Part shown: in pieces, positions 19,176 to 30,808 of the stretch
How the letters are laid out: every line of letters begins with the position of its first letter
How positions within the stretch are numbered: the first letter of the stretch is position 1
Source of the DNA: Dendrocalamus latiflorus
Taxonomy: Eukaryota > Streptophyta > Magnoliopsida > Poales > Poaceae
Direction of reading: 5' to 3'
Length of the DNA: 64,000 bases
Assembly (NCBI GenBank): GCA_017311315.1
Contig: CM029609.1
Coordinates: forward strand, 36,640,744-36,704,743
Made by a program: the position numbers and the translations under genes
Notes under the pieces: generated by a model
Seen by the model: the letters and a program-made list of their open reading frames with translations, nothing else
What the model was told of the DNA's origin: nothing
The model's database searches: none

Positions 19176-21800
19176 GCAATGCTGATACCCACTACATTGA
19201 GAGTGCATTATAGTTTTGGAACCATTCGTGAAGGTCCGAATGGTGTGAATTTGAGCGGTTTTGCGCAAGCTATTTTGGTACACCCAGACGGCGAGAATGC
19301 TCAAATCGCAGATGTGATGCATTGGCTTATTCGTAGTTTTTCATTGAACCCCAAGGCGTGCAGCGTCATCATACAAGGGATTTGGAGCTGGTCTCCCACG
19401 GACATCAGATAGGAATTGATAACATTGGTGTGCATTGTTGCGTGAAAGGGGTTTGTGCAAGGGTGCCGGCGCCATGGATACAAGTGTATGATGCTTATGC
19501 AATCATGCCAAGTAGAAGCTGTGTAAGGTTGTGCGGACGGCCATCATCTGGGAGGAGCGAGCAGCTCGGGCGGCCTGCATGTTGGCAAAGAGAAGGAAGA
19601 TACTCGTGACGAGGCCGATGCGGTATATGGAGGAGAGGGAGAATGGTCACACCATGGTGAGGGTATAGGACAAACCGATGAATGGGAGCATATGGAGTAC
19701 ATAGTGCATTAGATGGAGTACGATGACTAGACGGCTTGCGCTAAAGAGGAAGCTATACAGGAGGATGACGAGGATAGTTCGGATGAGGACGAAGCTCCTA
19801 TCCCGTAGGAATGGAATCGGTTTGATGCTGAGGGTGTTGCTACACATGACGAGCACGAATCACCGTGGGAGTATCATGGGACAGAGGTTCGGTTGCATTC
19901 AATGTTTCCTGACAAGGTATCGCTACAGGATGCTACAAGCTGTGGGCCCTGTCTATGCAGCGGACTTTTTGGGTCGTGAAATCTAGTTAGGAGCAGTACA
20001 CCATGAAGTGCGGGTAGGCTGGTTGTCCTTAGAGGGTACACACGTAGACCCAAGAATGAGACTCACTGGATTGTGTCGAAGGTGGAGCCGCACTCATGCA
20101 TTCTAAGTAGTGTTTTGGTGAGGCATCGTAACCTAATATCTGCCTTTATAGTCAATCTGATGTATGGAGAGATAGTGGAGAAGAAAGACATGGAGGGCAC
20201 GCACATCGTGGTAGCTATTGAGAAGAAATTCAAGTACAAGATTAGCTACGCGAAGGTGTGGCGTGCGAAGTAGAAGGCGTTGGAAAAACAGTTTGGGTCT
20301 TTCGAGGCAGTGTACTACAATCTTCCTCATATGCTTCATGTGTTGCAGGATAGAAACCCGAGCACGTATATCACTGTGAAGGACAAACCTTCTACAACCT
20401 GCCAGGTTATGTGGTGTTGTAAAGGGCCTTCTTAGTATTTGGTGCATGCATCGAGACATTCACGCACATGCTGCTCATGATCTCAGTTGATGGGACCTTT
20501 TTTACTAGCAAATACACGGGCTAGATCCTAACGGCTATTGGCATTGACGGCAACAATCCAATATTACCGCTGGCCATCGCTTTCATGGAAAGTGAGAATT
20601 ACGAAAGCTGATTGTGGTTCCTTCGACATGTGAGGGTTGGAGTTTGTCAGCGTTCATCCTGGTGTATGCGTAATCTATGATCGCCATGCCGGGATTGTGA
20701 AGGCCATAAAAAAACTTCAGGAAGACCCCGAGGAGCCCTTCCCTTGACTAGATATGAGGAACAGATGGTGCATTCATCACCTAGGGGCGAACTTCTTCAA
20801 GCAGTTCCCAAAACAACCGTTGATAAAGCTGTTCAAGAGGCTGACTATGCAGAACCAGTAGAGAAAATTTGATGCTTTGTGGGCGTTATTGGACGAGCAC
20901 AACAGGAAGCACGTCGACAAGAGGAAAAAGGGGCCGGTCATGCCTAGGGTGACACAACCGGAATACCTGACAGCACTTGATGAGCCTAATGCAGCTGGTC
21001 CAAGGAGGAGGAGCTCACGGAACATCAAGTACTTCTCGCAGTGGATCGAGAGAAAACCATTGGAGAAATGGTTACTGCTACACGACACTGACAATGCAAG
21101 GTACGCCATAATGACGACTAACCTTGCAGAGGTGTACAATTGGGTTCTCAGGGACCTTTGTTCTCAGCCCCTCGTCACCATCGTGTATAGTTTTCTGCAC
21201 AACACAATCGGTTACTTCAAGGAGAGGTATGCGAATGCTGCGCTTCATGCGGCCAATCCACGAATATTGTACTCGTTGAAAATTACGGTATACATGGAGA
21301 TGAAGGCACTGAAGAGCTAGTTGCACACAGTGCACATCATTGGCAATAGGGAGCATCATTTCAACGTGGTACTCTGGGATAGAGCCAAATTTGGGATGGC
21401 TTGTGCCCTTGTTACCCACGAGGTATGCCTCGGAGATCATGTTAATAAACCTAGCTGCTAATGCAACAAGCCAAAACTGTTACACAAGCCATGTTCTCAT
21501 GTCCTTACTGCATGCACGACCTAGGCATGGATGCTTCGAACTTCATGTTGGAGTACTTCTTCAAGGAGAGGGTGACGCATGCGTGGTGTGGCGAGCTCAG
21601 GGGGTTCAGGGTTGTGGGGAACTTCATCGCCTTAGATATTGCAGGGAGGACCTGAATTCTGGATGTTGACATGCTAAAGGGTGGGAAGGGTTGGCGACAG
21701 AGCCAGCGTATTAGAAATGATATGGACGAAGCGCAAGACGGAGCACCTAGTGCATGCTGCGGGCGATGCGGTCAGGAGGGGCATATAGCTAGACAAAGCA
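19176..21800 (+). pseudogene. MuDR-type transposase relic of the MULE
   Basis: Conceptual reading across several frames gives the expected order. An N-terminal ubiquitin/PB1-like stretch (VHYSFGTIREG...GVNLSGF) starts near 19200. An acidic linker (EDDEDSSDEDE) follows at about 19760, then the MuDR DNA-binding region (MFPDKVSLQDA) at 19900-20110 and THIVVAIEKKFKYKISYAKVWRAK at 20200-20275. The catalytic-core start DGTFFTSKYTG and TAIGIDGNN...PLAIAFMESENYESW lies at 20480-20620. The end is a GCGQEGHIAR zinc-knuckle-like motif near 21755-21790 with its last Cys replaced by Ser. Many stops and frame changes make it non-functional. MULE transposases cut and reinsert the element through a DDE-type core; only the first Asp region is clear here. 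Confidence 0.75.
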
Positions 21801-22335
21801 AGGTATGTGCTGATCAGTAGGCAGAGCGGCATACTTTCTACAACTAGTTATTGGAGACTACAAATAAATATCCATTGTAAATTGTACTTTTTAGTTGGCA
21901 CTTTTGGTGTGCGTATTGTCATACTAAATGTATCGTACATTGCATGTATCGTTTGTACAATTGCTATGTTACTTCCCTTTTTCAGTAATGTAGTTGGTAT
22001 TGTGCTGGTAGCCTAGTATTGTTTCCTTTGTTTACATATAAGTTCTATTTACTACTGCTTTACATACGATGGTTTTTTTCCATATAAATGGTAACTTGAA
22101 TTCATTTTGCAAGTATGACTCACGATCTTTGTGGATCGGACTGACCTTACGGCCTGTTGGACGAGCATGTTGACCGGATGCATCGCGCTTCCTATTGTGT
22201 CCCGCCTCCAGGGAGCATAGAGGAACCAGCTGACTTGGGAGTTGTCGGAACACGCACACCTTGAGTCACCTGGAAACTAGACCCCTGCTGGATAGGTAGG
22301 TATGCACTCCACCAGCATTATACTGTTGCCATAAT
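21801..22335. other. MULE spacer between transposase and PMD relics
   Basis: AT-rich, with no recognisable protein. It may hold the transposase 3' end and the PMD gene leader or an intron, since GTATGTGC-type donor and TTTCTTCACAG-type acceptor sequences occur at its edges. Confidence 0.4.
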
Positions 22336-22365
22336 AGGTTGCATGCTAACCTTTACTTTCTTCAC

Positions 22366-24010
22366 AGGCTATGGGATGCTTGGCTACTCCCTCTCGCCCG
22401 GATGGTGCAGGCTACTGACAAGGATGGATCAGCCTTGCCCGCAGGTGGGGACGACGGTGCGGAGCGATCGCGACGCTTCCCGTTCGACCACTCTCTGCTG
22501 ACAGCTTTGGTGAACCGCTAGCGGCTGGAGACGCACACTTTCCACCTCCCATTCGGGGAGATGGCGCCTACTCTATAGGACGTGTCCCTACTGCTCAGCC
22601 ATCGCGGGAGCTGCTACCTTACTACCAAAGGCCCCAGCTAGGTGGCGCGTGGACCTGCTCGCCAAATTCAAGGGGATCTTTCTGCCTGGTGTCGCGGAGG
22701 GGTACTATGTCTTCCCATCGGCTCAGACACACGGGCCGTTGTTGAGGTGGCTCTCACAGTTCCGGGTACGTGCCTGACGTCCTTTCTGTTCGATCCTTTA
22801 TACTCTCCTTTTCACTATTTTGTACTAATAACTTCTTGGGTTGCATTCAGGTGGAGCGGATGGATCCGAAGGCAAACGAGTAGCAGGTCTCGCGGCACTT
22901 GGAGGTGTACTTGCTGTTTGGTTAGGTGCTCTTCACCACCAGCCATGGCAACACCGTCGACGCATGCCTCATGACTCACTCTAGGGCCAACGCTGACGGC
23001 GAGGCCCCCCAGATCAGCTAGGGTTCAGTCGCACTTGCCACGACCTATCGCGGCTTGTGCAACACGTGCGCCAAGACCAAGGCGAACTCCATCCTCACGG
23101 GGTGTCTGCTACTACTGCAGTTGTAGTTGTTCGAGCGTTTTAGCCTCAGATGGCCCATGCTTGAGGACATGACTCGTACGGGGCGAAGATGTACCTCGGG
23201 AGCGACATCGACCAACCTACGAGGGTTTTCTCTGGATTCGTCAACGGGTAAGTAGTTTGACAATCAATTATTTCCTTCGTATTAATGATGGTCGTATGTA
23301 ACAGATATTGTTACTTGCAGGTACAGTTCACGCACGTCTAGGTCACAAGGGTGCGTAGTGGGAGGGGTGAACAGCGTAGTGGGAGGGTGTGCTTGACGAC
23401 TGCGTGGAGGAGGCCACCCTACAACAGCAGCACGTACGTGGAGTGCCTGCGCTGGTACCATCTTGGGACACGTACCAGGCTCGTACATGTCGTTGACCAG
23501 CCCACGGCACACATCGTCGCACCGACAGACACCTACCCCGCGCACCTCGCGCGGAACGCTCACGTCGCGGTACATTACATCAAATTTGTAAATATTTCCT
23601 AATAGCAATGTCACTGAGATGATTGACCATTTTGTGTTTTTCCTGTAGGCTGACATCGGTGCTACGATTTGGAGGGAGTCTCGCACCATGGTGGATAGGA
23701 TCGCAGTGGTGTGGAGATGACACAGGAAGAGGTGGTGCACGCTTGGCGTCGTGTGGAGGCCTTGGGTGCACATGTAGTTGCCCTGTTGTCTTGCACGGGG
23801 CTGCCGAAGGTCCGTACGCCCGTGCCCGGTACACACACAATGCGTCCACCAGGGCCGCCCCGACCGGCATGGCACCACACAGGGGGCTATCCTACACCAC
23901 CTCAGTCAGGGGGTCAGCCTGGGCACGAGCTCCTACACAGCCAGGGTAGCAGTTTGCCTGTCATCCGTACATCTCTGGCTTCCCCATATAGATGACGTAC
24001 TCTGTGCCAT
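22366..24010 (+). pseudogene. Plant mobile domain (PMD, MAIN-like) gene relic carried by the MULE
   Basis: The frame starting near 22370 reads LLPLARMVQATDKDG, then FDHSLLTALVNR-stop-RLETHTFHLPFGEMAPTL. It continues at 22640-22770 (LLAKFKGIFLPG, LLRWLSQFR) and 22860-23130 (VSRHLEVYLLFG, SHGNTVDACL, ATTYRGLCNTCAKTKANSIL). After a gap comes YVECLRWYHLGTRTRLVHV at 23430-23500, and it ends in a Pro-rich tail. This is the ordered core of the plant mobile domain found in MAIN/MAIL proteins and in many MULE-borne genes. Two conserved positions are now TAG (22519-22521 and 22576-22578) and further stops follow, so it is dead. Probable introns lie at about 22775-22850, 23245-23320 and 23595-23648. Confidence 0.75.
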
Positions 24011-24680
24011 ATGTCCCTCCAGACACCATGGCGCTAGCTAAGGGTACGCTTCGCCTCTTGTCGGTTTTATCCCATTGCTTTATCTGATGAACTAACGATA
24101 TTTACATTGCAGGTCTTGTCCTCCCCGACCAAGGATGGGGGGTCTCCCCAGGTTAGGACAACATAGACTAGTACTTTTCGGACTAGCCTGACTAGGCGAT
24201 GGGCTCCGCACCTTAGGCCACATCCCCGAAAGTTCTCTCCGGGAGTGTCCTCATTGGTGCACCGATGGCCACATAGGCGGTGGTGCAGTTCACTCCACCA
24301 GCTCAGAGACATGATCTCCTGATCATCTTACCTTGTTGGGGCACCGTCACTAGACGCTGAGGAAGACGGCCAAGCGAAGCCGTATGGGAGGATGTGGACG
24401 CGGAGATAGAGGGGGCCAGGGTGGTGGCGGAGGGGGCTAGGGATGCTGTTGGGAGTGGTTAGTGATACTTGTACACTTATTGTTTATGTATTGCTTACGT
24501 TTTTTGTTTACTTAGTGATGTTTACAATACTGTGGCAAACTTAGTTGTACTTCTCTTTACCTTGTCGACGCCCATAGCACTGAATTGATGGCAATCGCAT
24601 CGACAACCGCACCACTCGAATAGTGAACTGAATTGATGGAAACCGCACCGACATACTAACCATTCGATTACATGCTTAAC
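24011..24680. other. MULE internal sequence 3' of the PMD relic
   Basis: Glycine-codon-rich end (GGTGGCGGAGGGGGCTAGG at 24420-24440), then AT-rich sequence. A 20-bp-class direct repeat of CTGAATTGATGG(C/A)AA(T/C)CGCA occurs at 24580 and 24627. No domain is seen. Confidence 0.4.
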
Positions 24681-24689
24681 GACAATGCA

Positions 24690-25359
24690 AAATATTTTGA
24701 ACAACAGGCGAGAGTACTACGATACAACCATACATGTCGTTGCCTATAGGTGGAAGGAGCCTCGTGGTACCCACATGGAGTGTTGCTGAGGGGGCCGCCT
24801 CGGATGTGGCTGACCGTCGTTGTAGTGGCAAGCATACAGCTAGGGTTCACGCAACAGCATATTGGGTCATACAAACTTTCTAGGTTGATGACCTCCTCGT
24901 TGCCCCTCTCACGCTTCATCTGCTGATGGAGGTCATCGTTCTTATCTTCGAGACTTTCAATCCGTGCCTCCAATCAGCGATTCGCTCCCACAATGTATCC
25001 ACATACCTCGCAACATACCGTTCATGGGGAGGATCAATCCATCGCACGAAGTCACATTTATCCATTTGCTACAAAGGAACGTTAACATCAAAACTCTATT
25101 AGCAGTACTACAAAATAGATGATTGCCTACTTGTACCTCGGAGTATGGGCGTCGGAAGACACGTCACCCACCATCCAAATGGCCTTCTGCCACCTGCACC
25201 ACCACGTCTTGCATGTGTCTGCATTTTGGCCACACTAGCTGAGCACGCCTGTTTGGCAACAAGCGGTAGGTAACACCGAAATCCTCCTTTCATTCGAGCG
25301 AAATGTCCTCCCTTAGTGACCCATATTCGACTGGCCCCTTAGCGTCTATCATGGTGGCT
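24690..25359 (-). pseudogene. GRF-type zinc-finger gene relic (minus strand) in the MULE
   Basis: On the minus strand a first exon (25359-25137) begins MIDAKGPVEYGSL. After a stop at the end of the DISLE stretch, another frame retains a GRF-like finger pattern (PKCRHMQDVVVQV...). A GT-AG intron at 25136-25069 joins it to CDFVRWIDPPHERYVARYVDTLWERIA. A frame change follows, then a coiled-coil-like ARIESLEDKNDDLHQQMKRE. GRF fingers are small Zn-binding, nucleic-acid-binding modules often carried as accessory genes by plant MULEs. One or more frame breaks make it non-functional. Confidence 0.55.
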
Positions 25360-25457
25360 TACTCTACGATAGAGAAGATAGTTGTTCCTACCATCAATGC
25401 CTCGGCCATTCATTTTATAGCATAATTGCGGTGTCGCGGCGTGCTTTATGACATAGG

Positions 25458-26105
25458 GCAACTTTGTGCAGCAACAAGACCACACGGGCCAACTTTGCGC
25501 AGTGACATAATAGGACATGCCAACTTTACGCGGTGAGAAGACTAGACTAGACACCTTTGCGCAGCAATAGGACCACATGGGCAGCTTTGCGCAGCGACAT
25601 TACCGCACAGGCCAGCTTTGCGTAGTGGCAAGACTACACACGCTAGCTTTGTGCAGCGACATGACCACAACGTACCGTGTTTGCGCAGTGACATAACAGG
25701 ACGGGCCAGCTTTGCACAGCGAGAAGACTAGACAAGAAACCTTTGCACAGTGATAGGACGACACGGGCTAGCTTAGCATAGTGACACGACCACACGGGCT
25801 AGCTTGCGCAGTGACAAGACCAGAGGAGACACCTTTGCGCAAGCGACAAGTCGACACATGCCAGCTTTATGCAGCGACATGACCGTGCAGGCCAACTTTG
25901 TGCAGTTAGAAGACTAGACGATACACCTTTGCGTAGCGACGGGACCACACGGGCCAGCTTTGCACAGCGACAAGAGTAAAGGGTGCAGCTTTGCGCAGTG
26001 CGAAGACCTGACTAGGCAGTTTCGCATACCGACAAGAGCACACTTGGTAGCTTTGCGCAGTGATGAGACCACACGGGTATCTTCATGTAGCGAGAAGGCC
26101 ATAAG
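25458..26105 (+). repeat. Degenerate minisatellite, about 21 copies of a 31-bp unit
   Basis: The core GCCAGCTTTGCGCAGCGACA recurs about every 31 bp, followed by a variable AGACCACACGG tail; I counted 21 recognisable units. Some alternate with an ACACCTTTGCGCAG variant, suggesting a two-unit higher-order pattern. It separates the divergently placed minus- and plus-strand GRF relics of the MULE. Confidence 0.85.
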
Positions 26106-26179
26106 GGGTCCTATAAAAGGACGTCAAAGAGATTTCTAAGATAACACTACACAAGCAAACCCAACACTACACAGGCGCT

Positions 26180-26972
26180 TGCTTCACCATACCGGGATGG
26201 ACAAGAGGCAAAAAAAAGCAATGAGACAAAATGATGAAGTAATAGGAGGAGGCCCGTGACCTAGCAAGGTCAGCTGTCGCCCGTGATAAGAAATCAAGGG
26301 CTGCTATGGCCCGAGCAGAACAAGCTCAACGTGCTACAAGGTCAGCTCCCTGCAATGACGCCACCTGTAACAACAGCCTCATCCCGAATGTTCCTACCGA
26401 GCATTCGCCGCAACACCCACTAGAGGGGAGACGCCCCCTTTGTTGGTGTCGGGACCCATATAAATTCTTCAAGTCTAAGTACTGCATCAGCCTAAGTATG
26501 CGTTACTGGGGTTGCGCAAAATTACTCTTGTAACTATCCTGACCGCCGTCTAGACACCGTCACCTATCAGCAGCTGTAAGGACCAGGTGTATTGTTTTTC
26601 CCTACTTTTTCCTTCAAAGTATGTGCTAACAACCTCTCCCGTGTATCCACAGTCCCTGGAATCCCTATGTAGCTACCGCAAATGGATCGATCTTGAGATC
26701 CACCAAGAGTACCAGTGATCCCTTGATTTTGAGGAGTAGAATATCACAAGGTCCTACGAGATTCGAGAGGAGGAGCACCGCAAGGACGAGCAAACCGAGC
26801 GTATATAACCGGAGACGAAAGCTCATCTCGAGGCATGCACGCATAGGGAGTGCGAAGCTCGCGAGAGGAAGCACAAGAAAAAGAGGGAAATGGCGACCAA
26901 GGCAAGAGAGGCCGCCGAGGAATTCAACGCCGAGCTCGCAAGGAAGAGAAAATGGCCCCTGTCCACGCAATA
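26180..26972 (+). pseudogene. Second GRF-type zinc-finger and coiled-coil gene relic in the MULE
   Basis: An Ala/Arg-rich N-terminal region (26280-26340) leads to PLCWCRDPYKFFKSKYCIS and MRYWGCA at 26425-26520, a GRF finger with CxC...C spacing. A frame change gives NYSCNYPDRRLDTVTYQQL and then a probable intron of about 80 bp ending at ATCCACAG (26652). The next exon reads SYRKWIDLEIHQEYQ and a highly charged coiled-coil tail (HKKKREMATKAREAAEEF) to the stop at 26970-26972. The layout (finger, intron, WIDLE box, coiled coil) matches the minus-strand relic, so the two are probably duplicated accessory genes. Stops and frame changes show decay. Confidence 0.55.
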
Positions 26973-27399
26973 GGTCGTACAAGGAGTTAGGTTGATTAGT
27001 TGCACATGATGCTGGTTGATTAGTCGCACATGATGCTCTATGTTATTCATGTAATCAAATCCAATGTGGCTTGTTACTCCCACTGTATTATGAAGTCTAT
27101 TTTAATTCAGATAAGCTTATTTTATCGTCTTTTCGCATTCAATTATTCCTATAACAAGTCATCTGTTCATGTAGCAAGTCATCTAACAATATTAACATAT
27201 CAGTTTTCCTCCGTGTAAGAATTCCCAGTAACATCACAATATCACTTACTCTCGTACTTACCGATCGTTCTTAAAAAAAACGTTTCACGAATTGTTTTAC
27301 ATTACAACAACATATAACAATCATAAACTCTTATTACGAATCCAACAGATTATCTTGCAGTCGTTCTCTACAAAAATCACAAAATAGATTAACCCACAC
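26973..27399. other. MULE 3' internal sequence, no gene seen
   Basis: AT-rich, with a short direct repeat GTTGATTAGTNGCACATGATGCT at 26991-27035 and nothing coding. Confidence 0.45.
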
Positions 27400-27670
27400 T
27401 TCATCTTGTTTGCAGTCGCTGCACAGCCGAGTGACTACAATTGCTGTCGCCCAGCCACAGAGCGACAGGCTCCAGTTGTTCAACTGTCGAGCGACTGGAA
27501 CCTGTCGCCTAACGGCTTATAGACAGCTTTATTATCGCGCAACCGTTGAGCTTATTGCCCGACGGTTAGACGACTGGAGTCTATTTCTGTAAAAAAATGT
27601 TCGCGCAGGTAAATTTCTTTTATTTCAAATAAAAAACAAAATATTCATAAAAAAATTCTAGGACGGCCAG
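27400..27670 (-). repeat. MULE right terminal inverted repeat
   Basis: Pairs with 16346-16620. CAGTCGC-type words occur at 27412-27590, and the terminal ~100 bp align well with the left end on the opposite strand. Confidence 0.75.
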
Positions 27671-27950
27671 ATATGCATGGTTTTTGATGTATACGTGATG
27701 AGTCTGTCTCACGTCACATGTAATAGAAAATCGCTGTTTTGAAAAAAAAAAGTCTCTAATGGTTTTTTTAAAAACTCCAAAAACATCATGATATTTGTGA
27801 TACTATGGTTTATAAAATTATAACATTTGTTGTATTCAAACACCTCAAAGTTTTCGATACCATTGTATTTTTTAAAAAAACTACAGGGTTCTCTCAAAAT
27901 TTCAAAAATATTTTTAATCTAAACAGGCCCTAGAATAAGAGGAACGATGT
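27671..27950. other. AT-rich intergenic sequence
   Basis: No coding domain. Ends with TCTAAACAGGCCCTAG near 27917, which looks like a Tourist-type MITE terminus read inward, but the partner end was not found. Confidence 0.4.
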
Positions 27951-28110
27951 TGGGACAATTAATTATTTGCCATCACACATGATGTGTATTCATGAAATGC
28001 CACTGTACATAATGTAATAGATTTTTTGACACTAAGATTTGGCTTGTTAATACTTCGCCGCTTTTCAATTATTTTAGCATTTTGCCCCCAATGTGAAAGG
28101 TCTTTTTTAC
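27951..28110. repeat. Left end of an inverted pair surrounding the LINE
   Basis: Matches 40650-40836 on the opposite strand. Shared words in order are TTGGGA(C/T)AATTAATTATTTGCCAT, ATGCCACTGTACAT, AGATTT/CTTT, GGCTTGTTAATACTTCGCC and TTTACCCC. It abuts the LINE poly(A) end at 28122. Confidence 0.75.
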
Positions 28111-28153
28111 CCCTGCTTGACTTTTTTTTTGATAAGGAAAAACTTGTCTTCCA

Positions 28154-30471
28154 TTAACCATTGGCTCTAGGCAAATCGCCAGAGACCAGAACAGTTACAA
28201 AGGCGGGGACTTGGTTCATGAACAGCGCTAAACCCGAGCAAACAACGCTCGCCCCATACCAAGCTAGGCTGTCAGCCACCTTGTTGCATGATCTCGGACA
28301 AGCCCGGATCACACATTGCACAAATGACATCGTAATGAAGTTTCTAATCTGACGAAACAAGCACCCCTCGACACTTCTATCCATCTCCGTTGAGGTCAGG
28401 CCTTTCTGCAGGTTTGTTGCATCTGTTTCGAGTATAATACGGCTCATTCCCAACTCAGCAACTCGACGTAGACTCATCAATGCAGCTTGTGCTTCGGCCT
28501 GCAAGGGACTCGATACTCTCTCCAGCCTCCCACATCCCCCTTCCAGAAATTCACCATTGTTATTGCGAGCAACAAAGCCCCATCCGCCATCTTGTGTATT
28601 GGCCCTAAAAGAAGCATCTACGTTGATCTTGTACATGTCCATCGGTGGAGGTTCCCACTTCAAATTTTCTTTTACTCCCTTCTGGCCCTTTGTTTTTTTG
28701 AGCTTTTCAAACTCCTTCACATGGTAGTCGATTAATGAACAAATTTCTGGGCCCGAGGCTCTTCTTTCCCCTGCATTGACTTTATTTCTTGTTGACCACC
28801 ATCTCCAAAGTAGCACCCAAACCTACGTCTGAATCCCTGCATCAAGGCTCCAGATTGCCCTCACTGTTTCCTTCGCCGTGTTGCAGCTAACCAAACTGAC
28901 TTGCACGTCCTCCAGGTTCATTAGTCTCCAGCATTCCTTTACTCCTTTGCATTTCAGAAACAGATGGCCGCCGTCCTCATCAGCTCTATTGCACATCGGG
29001 CATATTGTGTCACGCTTAAGGCCTCTCCGTGCTATGTTCCTCCTAACTGCCAAACTGTTATGCGCAAACCGCCACACAAACATCCTGACTTTATTTGGTG
29101 CTTCGAGCAGCCATATTCTCTTCCAATCGAAACCAGCATCGTCTTTCAGTCCCATCTCCAACCCTCGAGGCGTCTCTTGCTTGTTCATGCTCCCTTTTCC
29201 TTACTGCCACCTTGTAAGCTGATTTCACCGAGAAGACTCCTCTTGAATCAAACTGCCAGGCTGGCCAGTCATCAATATCTGCATCCGTCTGTAGAGCTAG
29301 AATGGTGTTCGCATCCGACTCCCAGAAAATGTCTTTCACTAAAGCCTCATCCCAAGAGCCAGTAGCCGGGTCCATGAGCTCGGACACCCGAGACAGCACC
29401 GAAGCACCTCTAGGGGTTACTGTTCTGCGAGTCATTCCAACCGGTATCCACGGGTCAGCCCAAATGTCGAGCGAGTTACCATTACCTACCCTCCACACCA
29501 CTCCCTCTCTAAGAAGTTGAGCTCCTTGCAGAATACTCCTCCAAGTATAAGATATGCCCTCTCTTGCACTGCACTGCAGAATGTTGCTATTTGGAAAATA
29601 TTTGGCCTTTAGGACTTGATTGCATAGAGTTTCCGGGTTTGTTAGGATTCTCCACGCCTGTCGTGCAAGCATGGCTAGGTTAAAAAGGTGCAGATCACGA
29701 AAACCTAGACCCCCCTCCTTCTTGGGTAAAGTCAGCTTGTCCCAGCTCAACCAGTGGATTTTATTCTCTTTGTCATTCTGGCTCCACCACCACCGTCCTA
29801 TCATGGAATTTAGTTCATCACAGAGCCCTTTCGTCAGATCAAAGCACGACATGGCATATGTTGGGATTGCTTGGGCGACTGCCTTGATTAGTACCTCTTT
29901 CCCAGCCTTTGATAACAGCTTTTCTTGCCACCCCTGTATCCGCATCCAGATCTTCCTTTTTATATACCCAAAGGCTTTCTTTCGTGACTTGCCAATGGAA
30001 ACAGGAATCCCTAGGTATTTCTCATTTTTTGCTTCGAGTGAAATGCGGAGTTCAGTGCGGACTTGATCTCTGTCTGCTTGGTTTGTGTTAGGGCTGAACA
30101 AAACAGAAGACTTGTCCCTATTAATCACTTGCCCTGACGCTTTCTCATACACATCTAGGATCCTTTGTAATTCTCTAGCGTCATCCTTCTATGCCCGCAT
30201 CAAGATAAGGGAATCATCTGCAAAGAATAAATGATTTATTCGTGGCGCCTCCCTACAGACTTTTATCCCCTCAATCTTTCCTTCCTCCTCCGCTCTCTGT
30301 AGCATGGCCGACAACGCTTCTGCACAGAGAATGAAAAGGTAGGGACTCAACGGATCACCTTGTCGTAGCCCTCTTTGTGGGATCACTCTGTTTGTGTAGT
30401 CATCGTTCACTTTGATCTGGTAGGACACAGTAGTAACGCACAGCATGATGCGTTCGACCCATCTTTCAAGG
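28154..30471 (-). pseudogene. LINE ORF2, C-terminal part (RT end, zinc-binding region, RNase H)
   Basis: From 30471 downward: GLRQGDPLSPYLFILCAEAL (RT domain 4 region), the catalytic FADDS box, a stop at 30189-30191, then the thumb and connection region with YLGIPVSIGKSRK. After a frameshift near 29150-29190 come the zf-RVT-like segment (LEAPNKVRMFVWR...CPMCNRADEDGGHLFLKC), a stop at 28823-28825, and RNase H (KINVDASFR...ETDATNLQKG...NKVADSLAW). RNase H in plant L1 elements removes the RNA template. The same frame otherwise stays open over long stretches, implying moderate age. Confidence 0.85.
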
Positions 30472-30476
30472 AATCC

Positions 30477-30801
30477 TGATGAGGCGATGGGGTCCCGATC
30501 TTCCGATAGGATGATAACTATCGATTTTGGTGGAGATGACTCTTGCGATCCGACTACAACCGTACGAGACGTCACTTGCGCCTTAGCAATCGCTGAACCA
30601 CACCCAAGTCGTTATCAACCGTGCCAAGAACGCGGTTGACCTGACCACGAAGGTCTATTCCTGCATGCAATCGAAGAACAAGCAAGAACAAGGATAGTGA
30701 GCAACCTGAATTTGCTAGATATAAAAGTCGCACAAGGATAGTTGAGGTTCTGTAACACGAATCTGTTGGTCTAGCCGACACAAGAGAACGTGGAGTTTGC
30801 A
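30477..30801 (-). repeat. Left LTR remnant (R-U5) of gypsy element 1
   Basis: Minus-oriented, about 325 bp. It keeps GTGTCGGCTAGACC, CTTGTTCTTGCTTGTTCTTC and the U5 end but lacks U3, which was lost with the end of pol. It shares an ordered set of words with 36900-37266 in the opposite orientation (about 70% by eye). Confidence 0.8.
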
Positions 30802-30808
30802 CAAGGGG

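Larger units (their letters stand above)
16346..27670. mobile_element. Large Mutator-like element (MULE), about 11.3 kb
   Basis: The outer ~100 bp are inverted copies: GGAATTTTTTTTGAACATTC on the left against GAATTTTTTTATGAATATTT read inward on the right. Both continue through TTTTTTATT(C/T)GAAATAA and ATAG(G/A)CTCCAGTCGTCTAA. Further in, both ends are rich in repeated CAGTCGC and GGGCGACT words. The interior carries, in order, a MuDR-type transposase relic, a PMD gene relic, a GRF zinc-finger relic on the minus strand, a minisatellite and a second GRF relic on the plus strand. Long inverted ends with a MuDR-type transposase identify a MULE. The 9-bp duplication is not recognisable, and every gene is broken, so the element is old. 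Confidence 0.75.

Noticed and set aside
25458..26105. CRISPR-like regularly spaced repeats
   Set aside because: The repeats are contiguous degenerate 31-bp units without unique spacers, inside a plant MULE.
30445..30575. Treating 30478-30575 as LINE coding sequence because the frame is open through it
   Set aside because: The segment is gypsy LTR (ends GGGACCCCATCGCCTCATCA before the AATCC duplication). The LINE frame resumes only at 30471 on the minus strand.
29302..30639. Plus-strand frames (72-148 codons)
   Set aside because: Antisense shadows of the LINE reverse transcriptase and gypsy LTR.
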